18,733 bases of DNA from the NCBI GenBank assembly GCA_945971755.1, contig CAMFPJ010000011.1:1-18733 (forward strand), written 5' to 3'. Below the pieces are notes generated by a model, which was given only the letters and a program-made list of their open reading frames with translations, had not been told where the DNA came from and did not search any database. A program made the translations under genes and the position numbers. Positions 7,844 through 15,804 of the stretch are shown in pieces (position 1 is the first letter of the stretch; every line of letters begins with the position of its first letter). Source of the stretch: an uncultured Clostridia bacterium (GTDB lineage Bacteria; Bacillota; Clostridia; Oscillospirales; Acutalibacteraceae).

Positions 7844-8971
7844 TTAACCGACAACCTGTGTAAGATTTCTGTTTTCGTTAGGAATTACACCAATCCATGT
7901 TTGTCCTCTGTTAATTGTAAGCTCTTGACCGTCCTGACCGTAGAACTTAAGAGGAGAGGAGGCGCTGCCCTTTTTCCAGGAAATCTTTTCACCGTAACCG
8001 TTAGAAATGAAAAGTGCGTCGCCGCCCGTAAGGTCCCATTCGCGAAGCTTTTTATCGTCTTTTATGCTTGTGGAATAGCCTGCAACGGGAGCATACATAA
8101 CTATTACGTTTTTAACTGCCATCTGCTGACCGTTGTTACCGTCTTTCATTTCACTTGTGTTCATAAAGTTCTTATAAAGACCTGTTTCCGGGTCATACTT
8201 AAACGTATGCTTGTAGCCGGAAGAAAAAGTTACGGTAATTGATGAACATGAACCTGCGGTTGAATCACCGTACGGAACTCTTTCACCGGAAGCAATAACC
8301 TTGTAAGGAGCCCAATCTTCTTTAGTTTGTTTTGTTTCAATACCTTTTTTCTCAATGTATGCTTTAAGATATTCGCCTTTTGTGTAGCCGCAATGCTCAG
8401 TAGCCGAAGAATGTGACGGGTCTTTGAAGAAATAGTAACCTTTATTTGACTCATTACCGTTTGTGCCCACAATTTTTCCGTCAATATCAAGATATCCTTT
8501 GTTTGCAAGCTCTCCAAGGAACGCGTAAGCCGGTCTGCTGCCGCCCCAATGTGTGAAAATAGCGTTCATTCCGTAAGCGATTTCAACATAGTCATGACGT
8601 GCACTGCGAACAGGACCAACCTTCGGAACCTTGTTAACATCAGCATAAATCCACATCATTCTTGTAATTCCGCCCTCAACAACACCTTCAAGAACAATAT
8701 CCGGTGTTGAGAGTCCCCATTGCGGACGGGCTGCAGGTGAGTTTTCAACCATAATTGCAACCGGGCGCTTGCCTACGGCACTTTCATCTAATTCTAAGCC
8801 TGTAAGTGGGTTTATGTTTGCAGGAACTGCATTTTCGGTTGTTACTTCGCTGGGTGCGGTTGTTGTATCATCACTTTTTTCATACTCTTTCTTTTTGCAG
8901 CCTGCAAAAGAAACAAGCATAACCACACACGCCAATGCCAAACATAAAACTCTGATAAATCTGCTTTTCAT
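7844..8971 (-). CDS. DUF3048-family lipoprotein (YerB-like)
   Basis: The start is set at ATG 8971-8969 (MKSRFIRVLC), with an AGAGG site at 8982-8986. A longer frame upstream would overlap serS and place 39 non-signal residues before the signal sequence. The 375-residue product has a signal peptide ending in the lipobox SFAGC (Cys at 25), then an acidic Thr-rich linker. The domain begins at about residue 53 with NPLTGL and contains RPVAIMVENSPAARPQWGLS, VGPVRSARHDY and FTHWGGS, the pattern I know from DUF3048 (YerB) proteins. The family is widespread in Firmicutes and its biochemical role is not established. It is probably on the outer face of the membrane. It lies 43 bases after serS and 27 before another lipoprotein. 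Confidence 0.9.
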   Translation of the reverse strand: MKSRFIRVLCLALACVVMLVSFAGCKKKEYEKSDDTTTAPSEVTTENAVPANINPLTGLELDESAVGKRPVAIMVENSPAARPQWGLSTPDIVLEGVVEGGITRMMWIYADVNKVPKVGPVRSARHDYVEIAYGMNAIFTHWGGSRPAYAFLGELANKGYLDIDGKIVGTNGNESNKGYYFFKDPSHSSATEHCGYTKGEYLKAYIEKKGIETKQTKEDWAPYKVIASGERVPYGDSTAGSCSSITVTFSSGYKHTFKYDPETGLYKNFMNTSEMKDGNNGQQMAVKNVIVMYAPVAGYSTSIKDDKKLREWDLTGGDALFISNGYGEKISWKKGSASSPLKFYGQDGQELTINRGQTWIGVIPNENRNLTQVVG

Positions 8972-9014
8972 AAAAATTATACCTCTTTGTCCTTTTGTAT
9001 AGAAAATATAAAGA

Positions 9015-10295
9015 TTACTTTTCAATCTTAGATTTGCCGCCCATATACATTCTGAGCGGTTCGGGAATATTGACGCTTCCGTCTTCATTCAAGTTGTTTT
9101 CAAGGAATGCAATAAGCATTCTCGGCGGAGCAACAACCGTATTGTTAAGAGTGTGTGCAAAATAGTTGCCGTCTTTACCTTTGATTCTGATACCGAGTCT
9201 GCGAGCCTGTGCGTCGCCAAGGTTTGAGCAGGAGCCAACTTCAAAATACTTCTGCTGACGCGGGCTCCAAGCCTCAACATCACAAGATTTAACCTTAAGG
9301 TCTGCAAGGTCACCCGAACAGCACTCAAGAGTTCTTACCGGAATGTCAAGACTTCTGAAGAAGTCAACTGAATTCTGCCAAAGCTTGTCATACCATTTCA
9401 TACTGTCTTCAGGCTTGCAAACAACAATCATTTCCTGCTTTTCAAACTGATGAATTCTGTAAACACCGCGCTCCTCAATGCCGTGTGCTCCAACTTCTTT
9501 ACGGAAACAGGGGGAGTATGATGTCAGCGTTTTCGGGAGTTCATCCTCAGGAATAATTGTATCAATAAACTTGCCTATCATCGAGTGCTCCGATGTGCCG
9601 ATAAGGTAAAGGTCTTCGCCCTCAATTTTATACATCATATTTTCCATTTCAGCAAAGCTCATAACTCCCGTTACAACCTCGCTTCTAATCATAAACGGAG
9701 GAATGTAATAGGTAAAGCCTCTGTCAATCATGAAATCTCTTGCATAGGAAAGAATTGCAGAATGAAGTCTTGCAATATCACCTGATAGGTAATAAAAACC
9801 GTTACCGCTTGTCTTTCTTGCTGAGTCAAGGTCAATACCGTTAAGACTTTCCATAATGTCAACGTGGTAGGGAACCTCAAACTCGGGAACAACCGGCTCA
9901 CCGAACTTTTCAATTTCAACGTTTTCGCTGTCATCCTTACCAATGGGAACGCTGTCATCAATAATATTGGGAATTACAAGCATAATCTTGCGAACTTCTG
10001 CTTCGAGCTCTGTTTCTTTTACCTCTAAAGCCTCAAGCTCTGTGTTAATGTCCTTCACTTGCTGTTTTGCATTTTCAGCATCATCCTTTTGACCCTTTGC
10101 CATAAACATACCAATCTGCTTTGAGATTGCGTTACGCTGTCCGCGAAGCTCATCCGCACGGTTCTTTGCATCGCGATATTCTTTATCAAGCTCAATTACT
10201 TTGTCAACAAGCTCGATTTTCTCAAACTGAAACTTCTTTTTGATGTTTTCCTTGACAATGTCAGGGTTGCTTCTCAAAAATTTAATATCAAGCAT
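9015..10295 (-). CDS. serS: Seryl-tRNA synthetase, atypical motif 3
   Basis: This cytoplasmic enzyme charges tRNA-Ser with serine using ATP. The 426 residues fit the family. Residues 1-110 carry the long charged coiled-coil arm (IELDKEYRDAKNRADELRGQ) that grips the long variable arm of tRNA-Ser. The class II core follows: LIGTSEHS; motif 2, CFRKEVGAHGIEERGVYRIH, leading into QFEKQEM; then ARRLGIRIKG and motif 3. Motif 3 reads HTLNNTVVAPPRMLIAFLEN rather than the usual Gly-rich [20 protein letters not shown] type, though the Arg is kept. This suggests a divergent SerRS branch, still probably active. The ATG follows an AAGGAG-type site inside the 14-base gap after parB, so the two are likely co-transcribed. 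Confidence 0.95.
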   Translation of the reverse strand: MLDIKFLRSNPDIVKENIKKKFQFEKIELVDKVIELDKEYRDAKNRADELRGQRNAISKQIGMFMAKGQKDDAENAKQQVKDINTELEALEVKETELEAEVRKIMLVIPNIIDDSVPIGKDDSENVEIEKFGEPVVPEFEVPYHVDIMESLNGIDLDSARKTSGNGFYYLSGDIARLHSAILSYARDFMIDRGFTYYIPPFMIRSEVVTGVMSFAEMENMMYKIEGEDLYLIGTSEHSMIGKFIDTIIPEDELPKTLTSYSPCFRKEVGAHGIEERGVYRIHQFEKQEMIVVCKPEDSMKWYDKLWQNSVDFFRSLDIPVRTLECCSGDLADLKVKSCDVEAWSPRQQKYFEVGSCSNLGDAQARRLGIRIKGKDGNYFAHTLNNTVVAPPRMLIAFLENNLNEDGSVNIPEPLRMYMGGKSKIEK

Positions 10296-10309
10296 TTTCT
10301 TTCTCCTTC

Positions 10310-11167
10310 TTATTTATCAAACTCTTTCGCAAGCTTTGTAAGGTCTTCTTTTCCGAAAAATTCGAATTCTAAAGTTCCTTTTCCGCCCTTTGAAAGATAA
10401 ATTTTTACTTTTCTGCCCAGAGTCTGCGTCAATGCCAATTCAACCTCGTCATAATATTTATCACGTTTCTTCTGGCGTTTCTGAGGTTTTGCATTTTCTC
10501 CTGAAAGCTCCGTCTTAACCATCTTTTCAACTTCACGAACGGTTAAGTTGTTATCAATAACCGCATTTGCTATTTTAAGCATTCTGCCTTCGTCCTCAAG
10601 AGAAATAAGCGCTCTTGCGTGGCCTGCTGTGATCTTACCTTTTGCAACCATTGAAAGAATATTCTCCGGAAGTTTCAAAAGTCTTAATGTATTTGTAACT
10701 GCAACTCTTGATTTACCGACTCTGTCAGCCGCCTCGTCCTGCGTCATGCCGAATTCGTCAATAAGTGAGCGAATACCTACCGCTTCTTCAATAGGGTTTA
10801 AGTCCTCACGCTGCAAATTCTCAATAAGTGCAAAAACCGCCGCTTCTTCATCACTCATTTCACGAATAATAACGGGAACTTCAGTAAGCCCTGCCATTCT
10901 CGCTGCGCGCCACCTGCGTTCACCGGCAACGATTTGATAAGTGCCGCCTGTAACGGGGCGAACCAAAATCGGCTGAATAACACCGTTCTGCTCAATACTT
11001 TTTGAAAGCTCCGAAAGAGCGTTTTCATCAAATTCTTTTCGAGGCTGTTCACGGTTCGGCTCAACCTCATTAACCGATAAAGTCAACACTGACTTTTCAC
11101 TCTCAATAGGGGAGTTGTCCTGAAACAAAGCATCAAGACCTGTTCCAAGCCCGCCTTTTTTTGCCAT
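10310..11167 (-). CDS. parB: Chromosome-partitioning protein ParB (Spo0J-like)
   Basis: ParB is a CTP-dependent clamp that loads on parS sites, spreads along nearby DNA and works with ParA and SMC in origin segregation. The 285-residue protein begins MAKKGGLGTGLDALF, a typical ParB N-terminus. It carries GERRWR at residues 82-87 (CTP-binding box), ENLQREDLNP at 116-125, and a helix-turn-helix at about 141-165 with GKSRVAVTNTLRLLKL. The Arg and Thr in that segment match ParB-type recognition of parS. A basic linker (about 225-238) leads to the C-terminal dimer domain. It starts 12 bases after parA, and a perfect parS site lies upstream of parA. Confidence 0.96.
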   Translation of the reverse strand: MAKKGGLGTGLDALFQDNSPIESEKSVLTLSVNEVEPNREQPRKEFDENALSELSKSIEQNGVIQPILVRPVTGGTYQIVAGERRWRAARMAGLTEVPVIIREMSDEEAAVFALIENLQREDLNPIEEAVGIRSLIDEFGMTQDEAADRVGKSRVAVTNTLRLLKLPENILSMVAKGKITAGHARALISLEDEGRMLKIANAVIDNNLTVREVEKMVKTELSGENAKPQKRQKKRDKYYDEVELALTQTLGRKVKIYLSKGGKGTLEFEFFGKEDLTKLAKEFDK

Positions 11168-11179
11168 ATCCTACACCTC

Positions 11180-11941
11180 TTACTGCTGTGACAAAAACTC
11201 GTCTGCAAAATCTTTATAAGCCAAAGCGCCTTTTGAGTTTTTATCATAATATATAATCGGCTCACCGAAAGACGGAGCCTCTGAAAGCCTGACATTTCTT
11301 GGAATTGTTGTTTTATAAACCTTGTTGGGAAAATATTTTTTAATTTCCGTAACAACCTGCTGAGTTAAATTCAGCCTACCGTCATACATTGTCTGCAAAA
11401 CACCCTCAAGCTCAATATGCGGATTATAAAGCCTTTTTACCTGGCGAACGGTTGCCATAAGCTGAGCAAGACCCTCAAGCGCATAGAACTCACACTGAAC
11501 AGGTACTAAAAACGTGTCTGAAGCAGTTAAAGCGTTGATTGTAATCAGTCCTAAAGAGGGGGGGCAGTCAAAAAATATGTAATCATACTTGTCCCAAACC
11601 TTAGCAACGGCAGTTTTAAGCCTTGCTTCACGGTTATCTGTTTCAATAAGTTCAACCTCTGCTCCTGCAAGGTTCAAATCCGCAGGTAAAATGTCAACAT
11701 TTTTGAAATTGGTTTTGATTATTGCACTTTCAGGGTCCGTACCGTTTATCATTACATCGTAAGATGATGAAGCAATTTTTCTCTTGTTAATTCCGTAACC
11801 GCTTGTAGAGTTGCCCTGCGGGTCAATATCGGCAAGTAAAACTTTGTAACCCTTTGCTCCCACACAAGCAGCAAGCGACACGGCGGTTGTTGTTTTGCCT
11901 ACGCCGCCCTTTTGGTTAATAACAGACACCACTTTCGCCAA
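11180..11941 (-). CDS. parA: ParA ATPase (Soj), TTG start
   Basis: ParA is the DNA-bound ATPase that drives segregation of ParB-parS complexes. The frame could extend upstream to 12103, but the start is placed at TTG 11941-11939. A GGAGGG site (11948-11953) lies six bases ahead, and it gives the standard MAKVVSVINQ N-terminus and 253 residues. The deviant Walker A motif KGGVGKTT is at 11-18 with both lysines, DIDPQGN at 38-43, and Walker B YIFFDCPP at about 121-128. The upstream extension would read through the promoter and the parS site, where the parS palindrome translates as VSRET. It is the first gene of the parA-parB-serS-lipoprotein operon. Confidence 0.96.
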   Translation of the reverse strand: MAKVVSVINQKGGVGKTTTAVSLAACVGAKGYKVLLADIDPQGNSTSGYGINKRKIASSSYDVMINGTDPESAIIKTNFKNVDILPADLNLAGAEVELIETDNREARLKTAVAKVWDKYDYIFFDCPPSLGLITINALTASDTFLVPVQCEFYALEGLAQLMATVRQVKRLYNPHIELEGVLQTMYDGRLNLTQQVVTEIKKYFPNKVYKTTIPRNVRLSEAPSFGEPIIYYDKNSKGALAYKDFADEFLSQQ

Positions 11942-11993
11942 TATTTTCCCTCCAATCTCGTAAAATCTACGCAAAATCTCAATATCGTTCTTT

Positions 11994-12022
11994 AGTATAT
12001 CACACAATTTCTCAAAATTAAA
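11994..12022 (-). promoter_or_regulatory. Probable parA promoter with extended -10
   Basis: On the minus strand TGATATACT supplies an extended -10 (TATACT at 11999-11994), with a weak TTTAAT -35 hexamer (12022-12017) at a 17-base spacing. The parS site sits about 46 bases upstream, so ParB spreading could affect this promoter. Confidence 0.55.
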
Positions 12023-12067
12023 GAGAAAATGTGAAATTTTACTGTTTGGGAACAAATTTTTATTAAA

Positions 12068-12083
12068 TGTTTCACGTGAAACA
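12068..12083. promoter_or_regulatory. parS: parS centromere site (perfect)
   Basis: TGTTTCACGTGAAACA is the complete 16-base palindromic parS consensus bound by ParB/Spo0J. It sits between the noc terminators and the parA promoter, the usual origin-proximal location. Confidence 0.97.
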
Positions 12084-12091
12084 TAAAACTT

Positions 12092-12128
12092 CGGAAAAAG
12101 CAAAAGACCACTCTTAAAGAGTGGCCTT
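12092..12128 (-). terminator. Intrinsic terminator downstream of noc
   Basis: On the minus strand AAGGCCACTC and GAGTGGTCTT form a 10-bp stem (12119-12128 with 12104-12113, one G-U pair) around five bases, followed by TTTTGCTTTTT. It separates noc transcription from the parA operon, just before parS. Confidence 0.82.
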
Positions 12129-12187
12129 TCGCTGTGGATGTGGGGTGTGAAAGAGAAGGATATGGGTGGCTTTTCGCCACTTTATAT

Positions 12188-12225
12188 AAAAACGCAATTC
12201 ATCGGGGGATAAATATCGCGTTTTT
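12188..12225 (-). terminator. First terminator-like hairpin after noc
   Basis: AAAAACGC and GCGTTTTT are perfect 8-base inverted repeats (12218-12225 and 12188-12195) around a 22-base loop, nine bases past the noc stop. The T-run is built into the stem. The loop is long, so it is weaker than the hairpin at 12104-12128. Confidence 0.45.
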
Positions 12226-12233
12226 AACGTGAT

Positions 12234-13058
12234 TTATGTTGCTATTGAACGGGGCTTGTCGTCAAGCTTCGGAATTCGCACAATGTATTCAACATATTCA
12301 TCGGTTTCTGTTTTAACCGAGTCTGCGTCAATTCCCGCACGCCGAATGGTGTCAACTGCCGAATTCAATGTGTTTATGAATATACGAATATCCTTAAACC
12401 CTTGCAGCATTTGTTTTTTCGGTGCTGTGTTCTTTCGAAGCATCTGTTCAATCAGCGCCTCGCTCTCGCTTACCGTTAAATGCCTGTCAATAATTATTGC
12501 AAGGGCTCTTGCTCTTTGGTTTTCATCACTGATTGCAAGCAAAGCTCTTGCGTGGCGCTCCGTAAGTCCTGCACGGCTGATTTTGTATCGCATTTCATCT
12601 GAAAGTTTAAGTAATCTTAATTTATTTGATACCGTTGACTGTGCTTTGCCGAGTTTTTTGCAAAGCTCATCCTGACTTAGATGATAGTCACTTACAAGTG
12701 AAGCAAGCGCTTCCGCTTCTTCAAAATAGTCAAGGTCCTGTCTTTGCAAATTTTCAAGCACGGCAAAAACTGCCGAATCTGTTTCCGAAATTTCAGTTAT
12801 AATGCAAGGAACCGTTGTAAGGCCGATAAGCCTTGCCGCGCGAAGTCTTCTTTCACCGGCAACTAATTCGTATTGACCTCTTTCGTTTTCACGAATAATT
12901 AACGGTTGAATTATTCCGTTTGCCCGAATGCTTTGTGCAAGTCCCTCAAGCTCGTCATAATCAAATCGCTTTCTTGGCTGATTTGGGTTCGGGATAATTT
13001 GATTTTGTGGAATATGTACTATCTTGTCTTCGGGACGTATTTTATTTATCTTCTTCAT
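12234..13058 (-). CDS. noc: Noc-type ParB paralogue (nucleoid occlusion-like)
   Basis: Noc proteins are ParB relatives that bind other sites and keep the division septum off the nucleoid. The start is ATG 13058-13056 behind GGAGG at 13067-13071, giving 274 residues; the longer frame to 13139 adds a non-conserved leader. Visible are QPRKRFDYDELEGLAQSIRANGIIQP, GERRLRAA (about residue 68), ENLQRQDLDYFEEAEAL, and a helix-turn-helix with GKAQSTVSNKLRLLKL. The Gln and Lys in that segment match Noc rather than ParB recognition. The membrane-binding amphipathic N-terminus of Bacillus Noc is not evident, so it may be a plain ParB paralogue with altered DNA specificity. It follows rsmG, as in other Firmicutes. 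Confidence 0.85.
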   Translation of the reverse strand: MKKINKIRPEDKIVHIPQNQIIPNPNQPRKRFDYDELEGLAQSIRANGIIQPLIIRENERGQYELVAGERRLRAARLIGLTTVPCIITEISETDSAVFAVLENLQRQDLDYFEEAEALASLVSDYHLSQDELCKKLGKAQSTVSNKLRLLKLSDEMRYKISRAGLTERHARALLAISDENQRARALAIIIDRHLTVSESEALIEQMLRKNTAPKKQMLQGFKDIRIFINTLNSAVDTIRRAGIDADSVKTETDEYVEYIVRIPKLDDKPRSIAT

Positions 13059-13093
13059 AAAAAAGACCTCCGCAGTGCTTGTCCTTGACTTAA

Positions 13094-13122
13094 GAATAAC
13101 ACTGTGAAGGTTACTTTGTAAA
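13094..13122 (-). promoter_or_regulatory. Possible noc promoter
   Basis: In the 110-base gap between rsmG and noc the minus strand offers TTTACA (13122-13117), 17 bases, then TTATTC (13099-13094). A TTGACA at 13139-13134 has no good partner at 16-18 bases. No terminator was seen after rsmG, so read-through is also likely. Confidence 0.35.
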
Positions 13123-13168
13123 GAAAATTCGATTGTCAAAATTCCTTATTTTTCAAAGGGTTTCGAGT

Positions 13169-13882
13169 TTATTTCAAAGGTTTTTTAGCGATTTGTGCCG
13201 TTTTTCTCGGATACCTTGTCGGAGTTTGCGATTTCTTTTTAATAAAAACTATTCTGCGAGGCATATTTTCGACAAGTTGGAACAGGTTATCATTTGAAAT
13301 TTCACCGCCCAAAAGTTTAATGGCGCCTCTTGCCTCTTTAAGTTCCTCATTACTTTCTGCTGATTTCATAGAAATAAACTTTCCGCCGACTTTAACAAAC
13401 GGCAAGCAGTATTCGGAAAGGACCGGAAGAGAAGCAACTGCTCTTGCGGTTGCATAATCAAAATTTTCGCGATACTTTGAAAGAACTGCCGCTTCTTCAG
13501 CGCGAAGATGGACTGTTTCTCCGCTCATACCTGTTTCGTTAAGAACAGACTCAATAAAGCCCAATTTCTTTTTTGTGCTGTCAAGAAAAGTTATGTTTAT
13601 GTCAGGTCTGTAAAGTTTAATTACAAGTCCGGGGAATCCTGCACCTGTGCCAACGTCAATAATCTTCGCCCCTTGCGGAATTTCCTCAAATGCAAAAATT
13701 GAAAGACAGTCTGCAAAATGTTTCACAGTAACATCGTCCGGCTCCGTAATAGCGGTAAGGTTAAAGCTTTTATTTGTTTCAATAAGCATTTCGGCATATT
13801 TATCAAGCCGCAAAAAAGCTTCATCCGAAACATATATCCCGAATTTCTCAATTGTTTCTGTTAAAAGATTTCTGTTAAGCAT
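13169..13882 (-). CDS. rsmG: 16S rRNA (guanine527-N7)-methyltransferase RsmG
   Basis: RsmG (GidB) uses S-adenosylmethionine to methylate N7 of G527 in 16S rRNA. The 237 residues show FNLTAITEPDD near 40-50, the SAM-binding loop IDVGTGAGFPGLVIKLYRPD at about 74-93, FLDSTKKKLGFIE after it, and the family's C-terminal RYPRKTAQIAKKPL. The ATG at 13882-13880 follows an AGGAAG site (13892-13897) that lies inside the end of mnmG. Only six bases separate the two genes, so translation is probably coupled. The mnmG-rsmG order is the common one near bacterial origins. Confidence 0.96.
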   Translation of the reverse strand: MLNRNLLTETIEKFGIYVSDEAFLRLDKYAEMLIETNKSFNLTAITEPDDVTVKHFADCLSIFAFEEIPQGAKIIDVGTGAGFPGLVIKLYRPDINITFLDSTKKKLGFIESVLNETGMSGETVHLRAEEAAVLSKYRENFDYATARAVASLPVLSEYCLPFVKVGGKFISMKSAESNEELKEARGAIKLLGGEISNDNLFQLVENMPRRIVFIKKKSQTPTRYPRKTAQIAKKPLK

Positions 13883-13888
13883 ATATAT

Positions 13889-15757
13889 TTACTTCCTACT
13901 TAAATAAACTAAAAGAACGGAAATATCAGACGGGGAAACACCGGAGATTCTTGAAGCCTGACCAACGCTTTCAGGTCTAACCTTTTTAAGTTTTTCTCTT
14001 GCTTCAAGCCTTAGTGAATAAACGTCGTCATAGTCAATGTCAGCAGGTATTTTCTTAACCTCAAGCCTTCGCATTTCATCAACCTTTGCATTTTGACGTT
14101 TAATGTATCCCTCATATTTAAGTTCAATTTCAACCTGCTCTGCAACGTCACGGGGAAGAGAGGGTCTTGTCTTATCAAAGGGAGCTAATACCTCATAATC
14201 AAGCTGTGGTCTTTTAATAAGCTCCGAAAGACGAATACCTGTGTTCATTGGCGCTGTTTCACGTGAAACCAAAATTTTATTAAGCTCCTCATTTGGCGCA
14301 ATAGTTACCGACTCGCATCTTTCTTTTTCTTCAGCAATAAGCCGAAGCTTTTCACAAAGCTTATTGTATCTCTCTTCCGAAATAAGACCTATGTTGTATC
14401 CGAATTTTGTTAAGCGAATATCCGCATTGTCCTGGCGAAGCAAAAGCCTGTATTCACTGCGTGACGTCATCATTCTGTAAGGGTCGGAGCATCCTTTTGT
14501 AACAAGGTCATCAATAAGCGTGCCGATATATGATGTGGCCCTGTCAAGAATAAAGGGCTCTTTACCCTGAACCTTTCTTGCCGCATTAATTCCCGCAATA
14601 AGGCCCTGCGCGGCGGCTTCCTCATAACCTGACGAGCCGTTAAACTGCCCTGCACCGAAAAGTCCATCAATTGTTGAAAATTCAAGGGAAGACTTAAGAG
14701 AAAGCGGGTCAACACAGTCATATTCAATGGCATAAGCGGTTCTCATAACCTGAACGTTCTCGAGTCCCTTAATACTGCGTAAAAATTTAAGCTGAACATC
14801 TTCGGGAAGGGAAGATGACATACCCTGAAGATAAAGCTCCTCTGTATCCTCTCCGCACGGCTCGATAAAAAGCTGATGCCTTTCTTTTTCTGAAAATCTT
14901 ACAATTTTGTCTTCAATGCTCGGACAATATCTGGGCCCAACACCTTCAATTTTTCCCGCATAAAGAGGTGAGCGATGTATATTTTCAAGAATAATCTTCT
15001 TTGTTTCCTCGTTTGTATATGTAATATGGCAAACCGAACTGTTGTTCAAGTCTTTTTCATCAGTTTCAAAGGAAAACGGAACGGGTTTTTCGTCACCGTA
15101 CTGAATTTCAAGCTCAGAAAAATCAACACTGCGTCTATTAACTCTTGACGGTGTACCTGTCTTAAATCTGCGAAGAGGAATGTTCATTTTTTTGAGTGCC
15201 TCGGAAAGCTTCATGGCAGGGAACATTCCGTCAGGGCCGCTCTCATAAGAAACGTCACCAACGTAAACTCTGCCGCCAAGGAAAGTACCTGTTGCAAGAA
15301 TAACTGCTTTTGCAGAATAAATTGCTTCAAGCTGAGTTGCAAGGTAGAAAAGCCCATCATCTTTTTTTTCGAGATTAACAATTTCTGCCTGTCTTAAATC
15401 AAGATTTTCCTGTAATTCAAGCGTGTGCTTCATATATTTTGAATACTCACGTCGGTCAATCTGTGCCCTAAGTGAATGAACTGCAGGGCCTTTGCCTAAA
15501 TTAAGCATTCTGATTTGTATGGAATTTTTATCAGCCGCTCTACCCATTTCTCCGCCTAATGCGTCAATTTCACGGACAAGGTGACCCTTTGAGGTTCCGC
15601 CGATTGACGGGTTACAGGGCATATTGCCCACCCAGTCAAGATTTACGGTAAAGCACACCGTTTTAGCACCGAGTCGTGAAGCTGCAAGAGCCGCTTCAAT
15701 ACCCGCGTGGCCTGCGCCGATAACGGCAATATCATACTGTTCTGCAAAATATTCCAT
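13889..15757 (-). CDS. mnmG: tRNA wobble-uridine modification enzyme MnmG (GidA)
   Basis: MnmG, with MnmE, installs (carboxymethyl)aminomethyl groups on C5 of wobble uridine 34 of several tRNAs, using FAD. The start is placed at ATG 15757-15755 (MEYFAEQYDIAVIGAGHAGI, 622 residues). A TTG at 15775 lies inside the T-run of a terminator and is unlikely. The FAD loop GAGHAG is at 14-19, the signature CNPSIGGTSKGHLVREIDAL at 48-67, TGTFLGGRVYVG follows, and the second signature reads TSRSEYRLLLRQDNADIRLT. The C-terminal helical domain is complete. The ribosome site is weak (GGTGG). Unlike most relatives, no mnmE lies between jag and this gene. Confidence 0.96.
   Translation of the reverse strand: MEYFAEQYDIAVIGAGHAGIEAALAASRLGAKTVCFTVNLDWVGNMPCNPSIGGTSKGHLVREIDALGGEMGRAADKNSIQIRMLNLGKGPAVHSLRAQIDRREYSKYMKHTLELQENLDLRQAEIVNLEKKDDGLFYLATQLEAIYSAKAVILATGTFLGGRVYVGDVSYESGPDGMFPAMKLSEALKKMNIPLRRFKTGTPSRVNRRSVDFSELEIQYGDEKPVPFSFETDEKDLNNSSVCHITYTNEETKKIILENIHRSPLYAGKIEGVGPRYCPSIEDKIVRFSEKERHQLFIEPCGEDTEELYLQGMSSSLPEDVQLKFLRSIKGLENVQVMRTAYAIEYDCVDPLSLKSSLEFSTIDGLFGAGQFNGSSGYEEAAAQGLIAGINAARKVQGKEPFILDRATSYIGTLIDDLVTKGCSDPYRMMTSRSEYRLLLRQDNADIRLTKFGYNIGLISEERYNKLCEKLRLIAEEKERCESVTIAPNEELNKILVSRETAPMNTGIRLSELIKRPQLDYEVLAPFDKTRPSLPRDVAEQVEIELKYEGYIKRQNAKVDEMRRLEVKKIPADIDYDDVYSLRLEAREKLKKVRPESVGQASRISGVSPSDISVLLVYLSRK
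14255..14270. promoter_or_regulatory. parS: Second parS-like site inside mnmG
   Basis: TGTTTCACGTGAAACC matches the parS consensus at 15 of 16 positions and differs only at the last base. On the coding strand it encodes the VSRET segment of MnmG. Given the perfect site at 12068 and ParB nearby, it is probably a functional ParB loading site. Confidence 0.8.
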
Positions 15758-15773
15758 ATTTACCACCAATGAC

Positions 15774-15799
15774 AAAAAACGGTGGCATAACCACCGTTT
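15774..15799 (-). terminator. Strong intrinsic terminator between jag and mnmG
   Basis: On the minus strand AAACGGTGG and CCACCGTTT form a perfect 9-bp stem (15791-15799 with 15777-15785) around TTATG, followed by further T residues. It begins six bases after the jag stop and its T-run ends 16 bases before the mnmG ATG, leaving no room for a separate mnmG promoter. It may therefore act as a partial terminator within the operon. Confidence 0.85.
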
Positions 15800-15804
15800 A
15801 TGTT

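Noticed and set aside
12229..12675. 148-codon plus-strand open frame
   Set aside because: It lies entirely opposite noc, with no ribosome site or recognisable product; it is a shadow of that gene. The same applies to the plus-strand frames at 7841-8242 and 10548-10937.
13151..13180. Repeated CCTTTGAAA around the rsmG stop codon
   Set aside because: Two short AT-rich copies; too short to claim a functional repeat.
13726..13742. parS-like TGTTTCACAGTAACA in rsmG
   Set aside because: Only the left half matches; the right half loses the palindrome.
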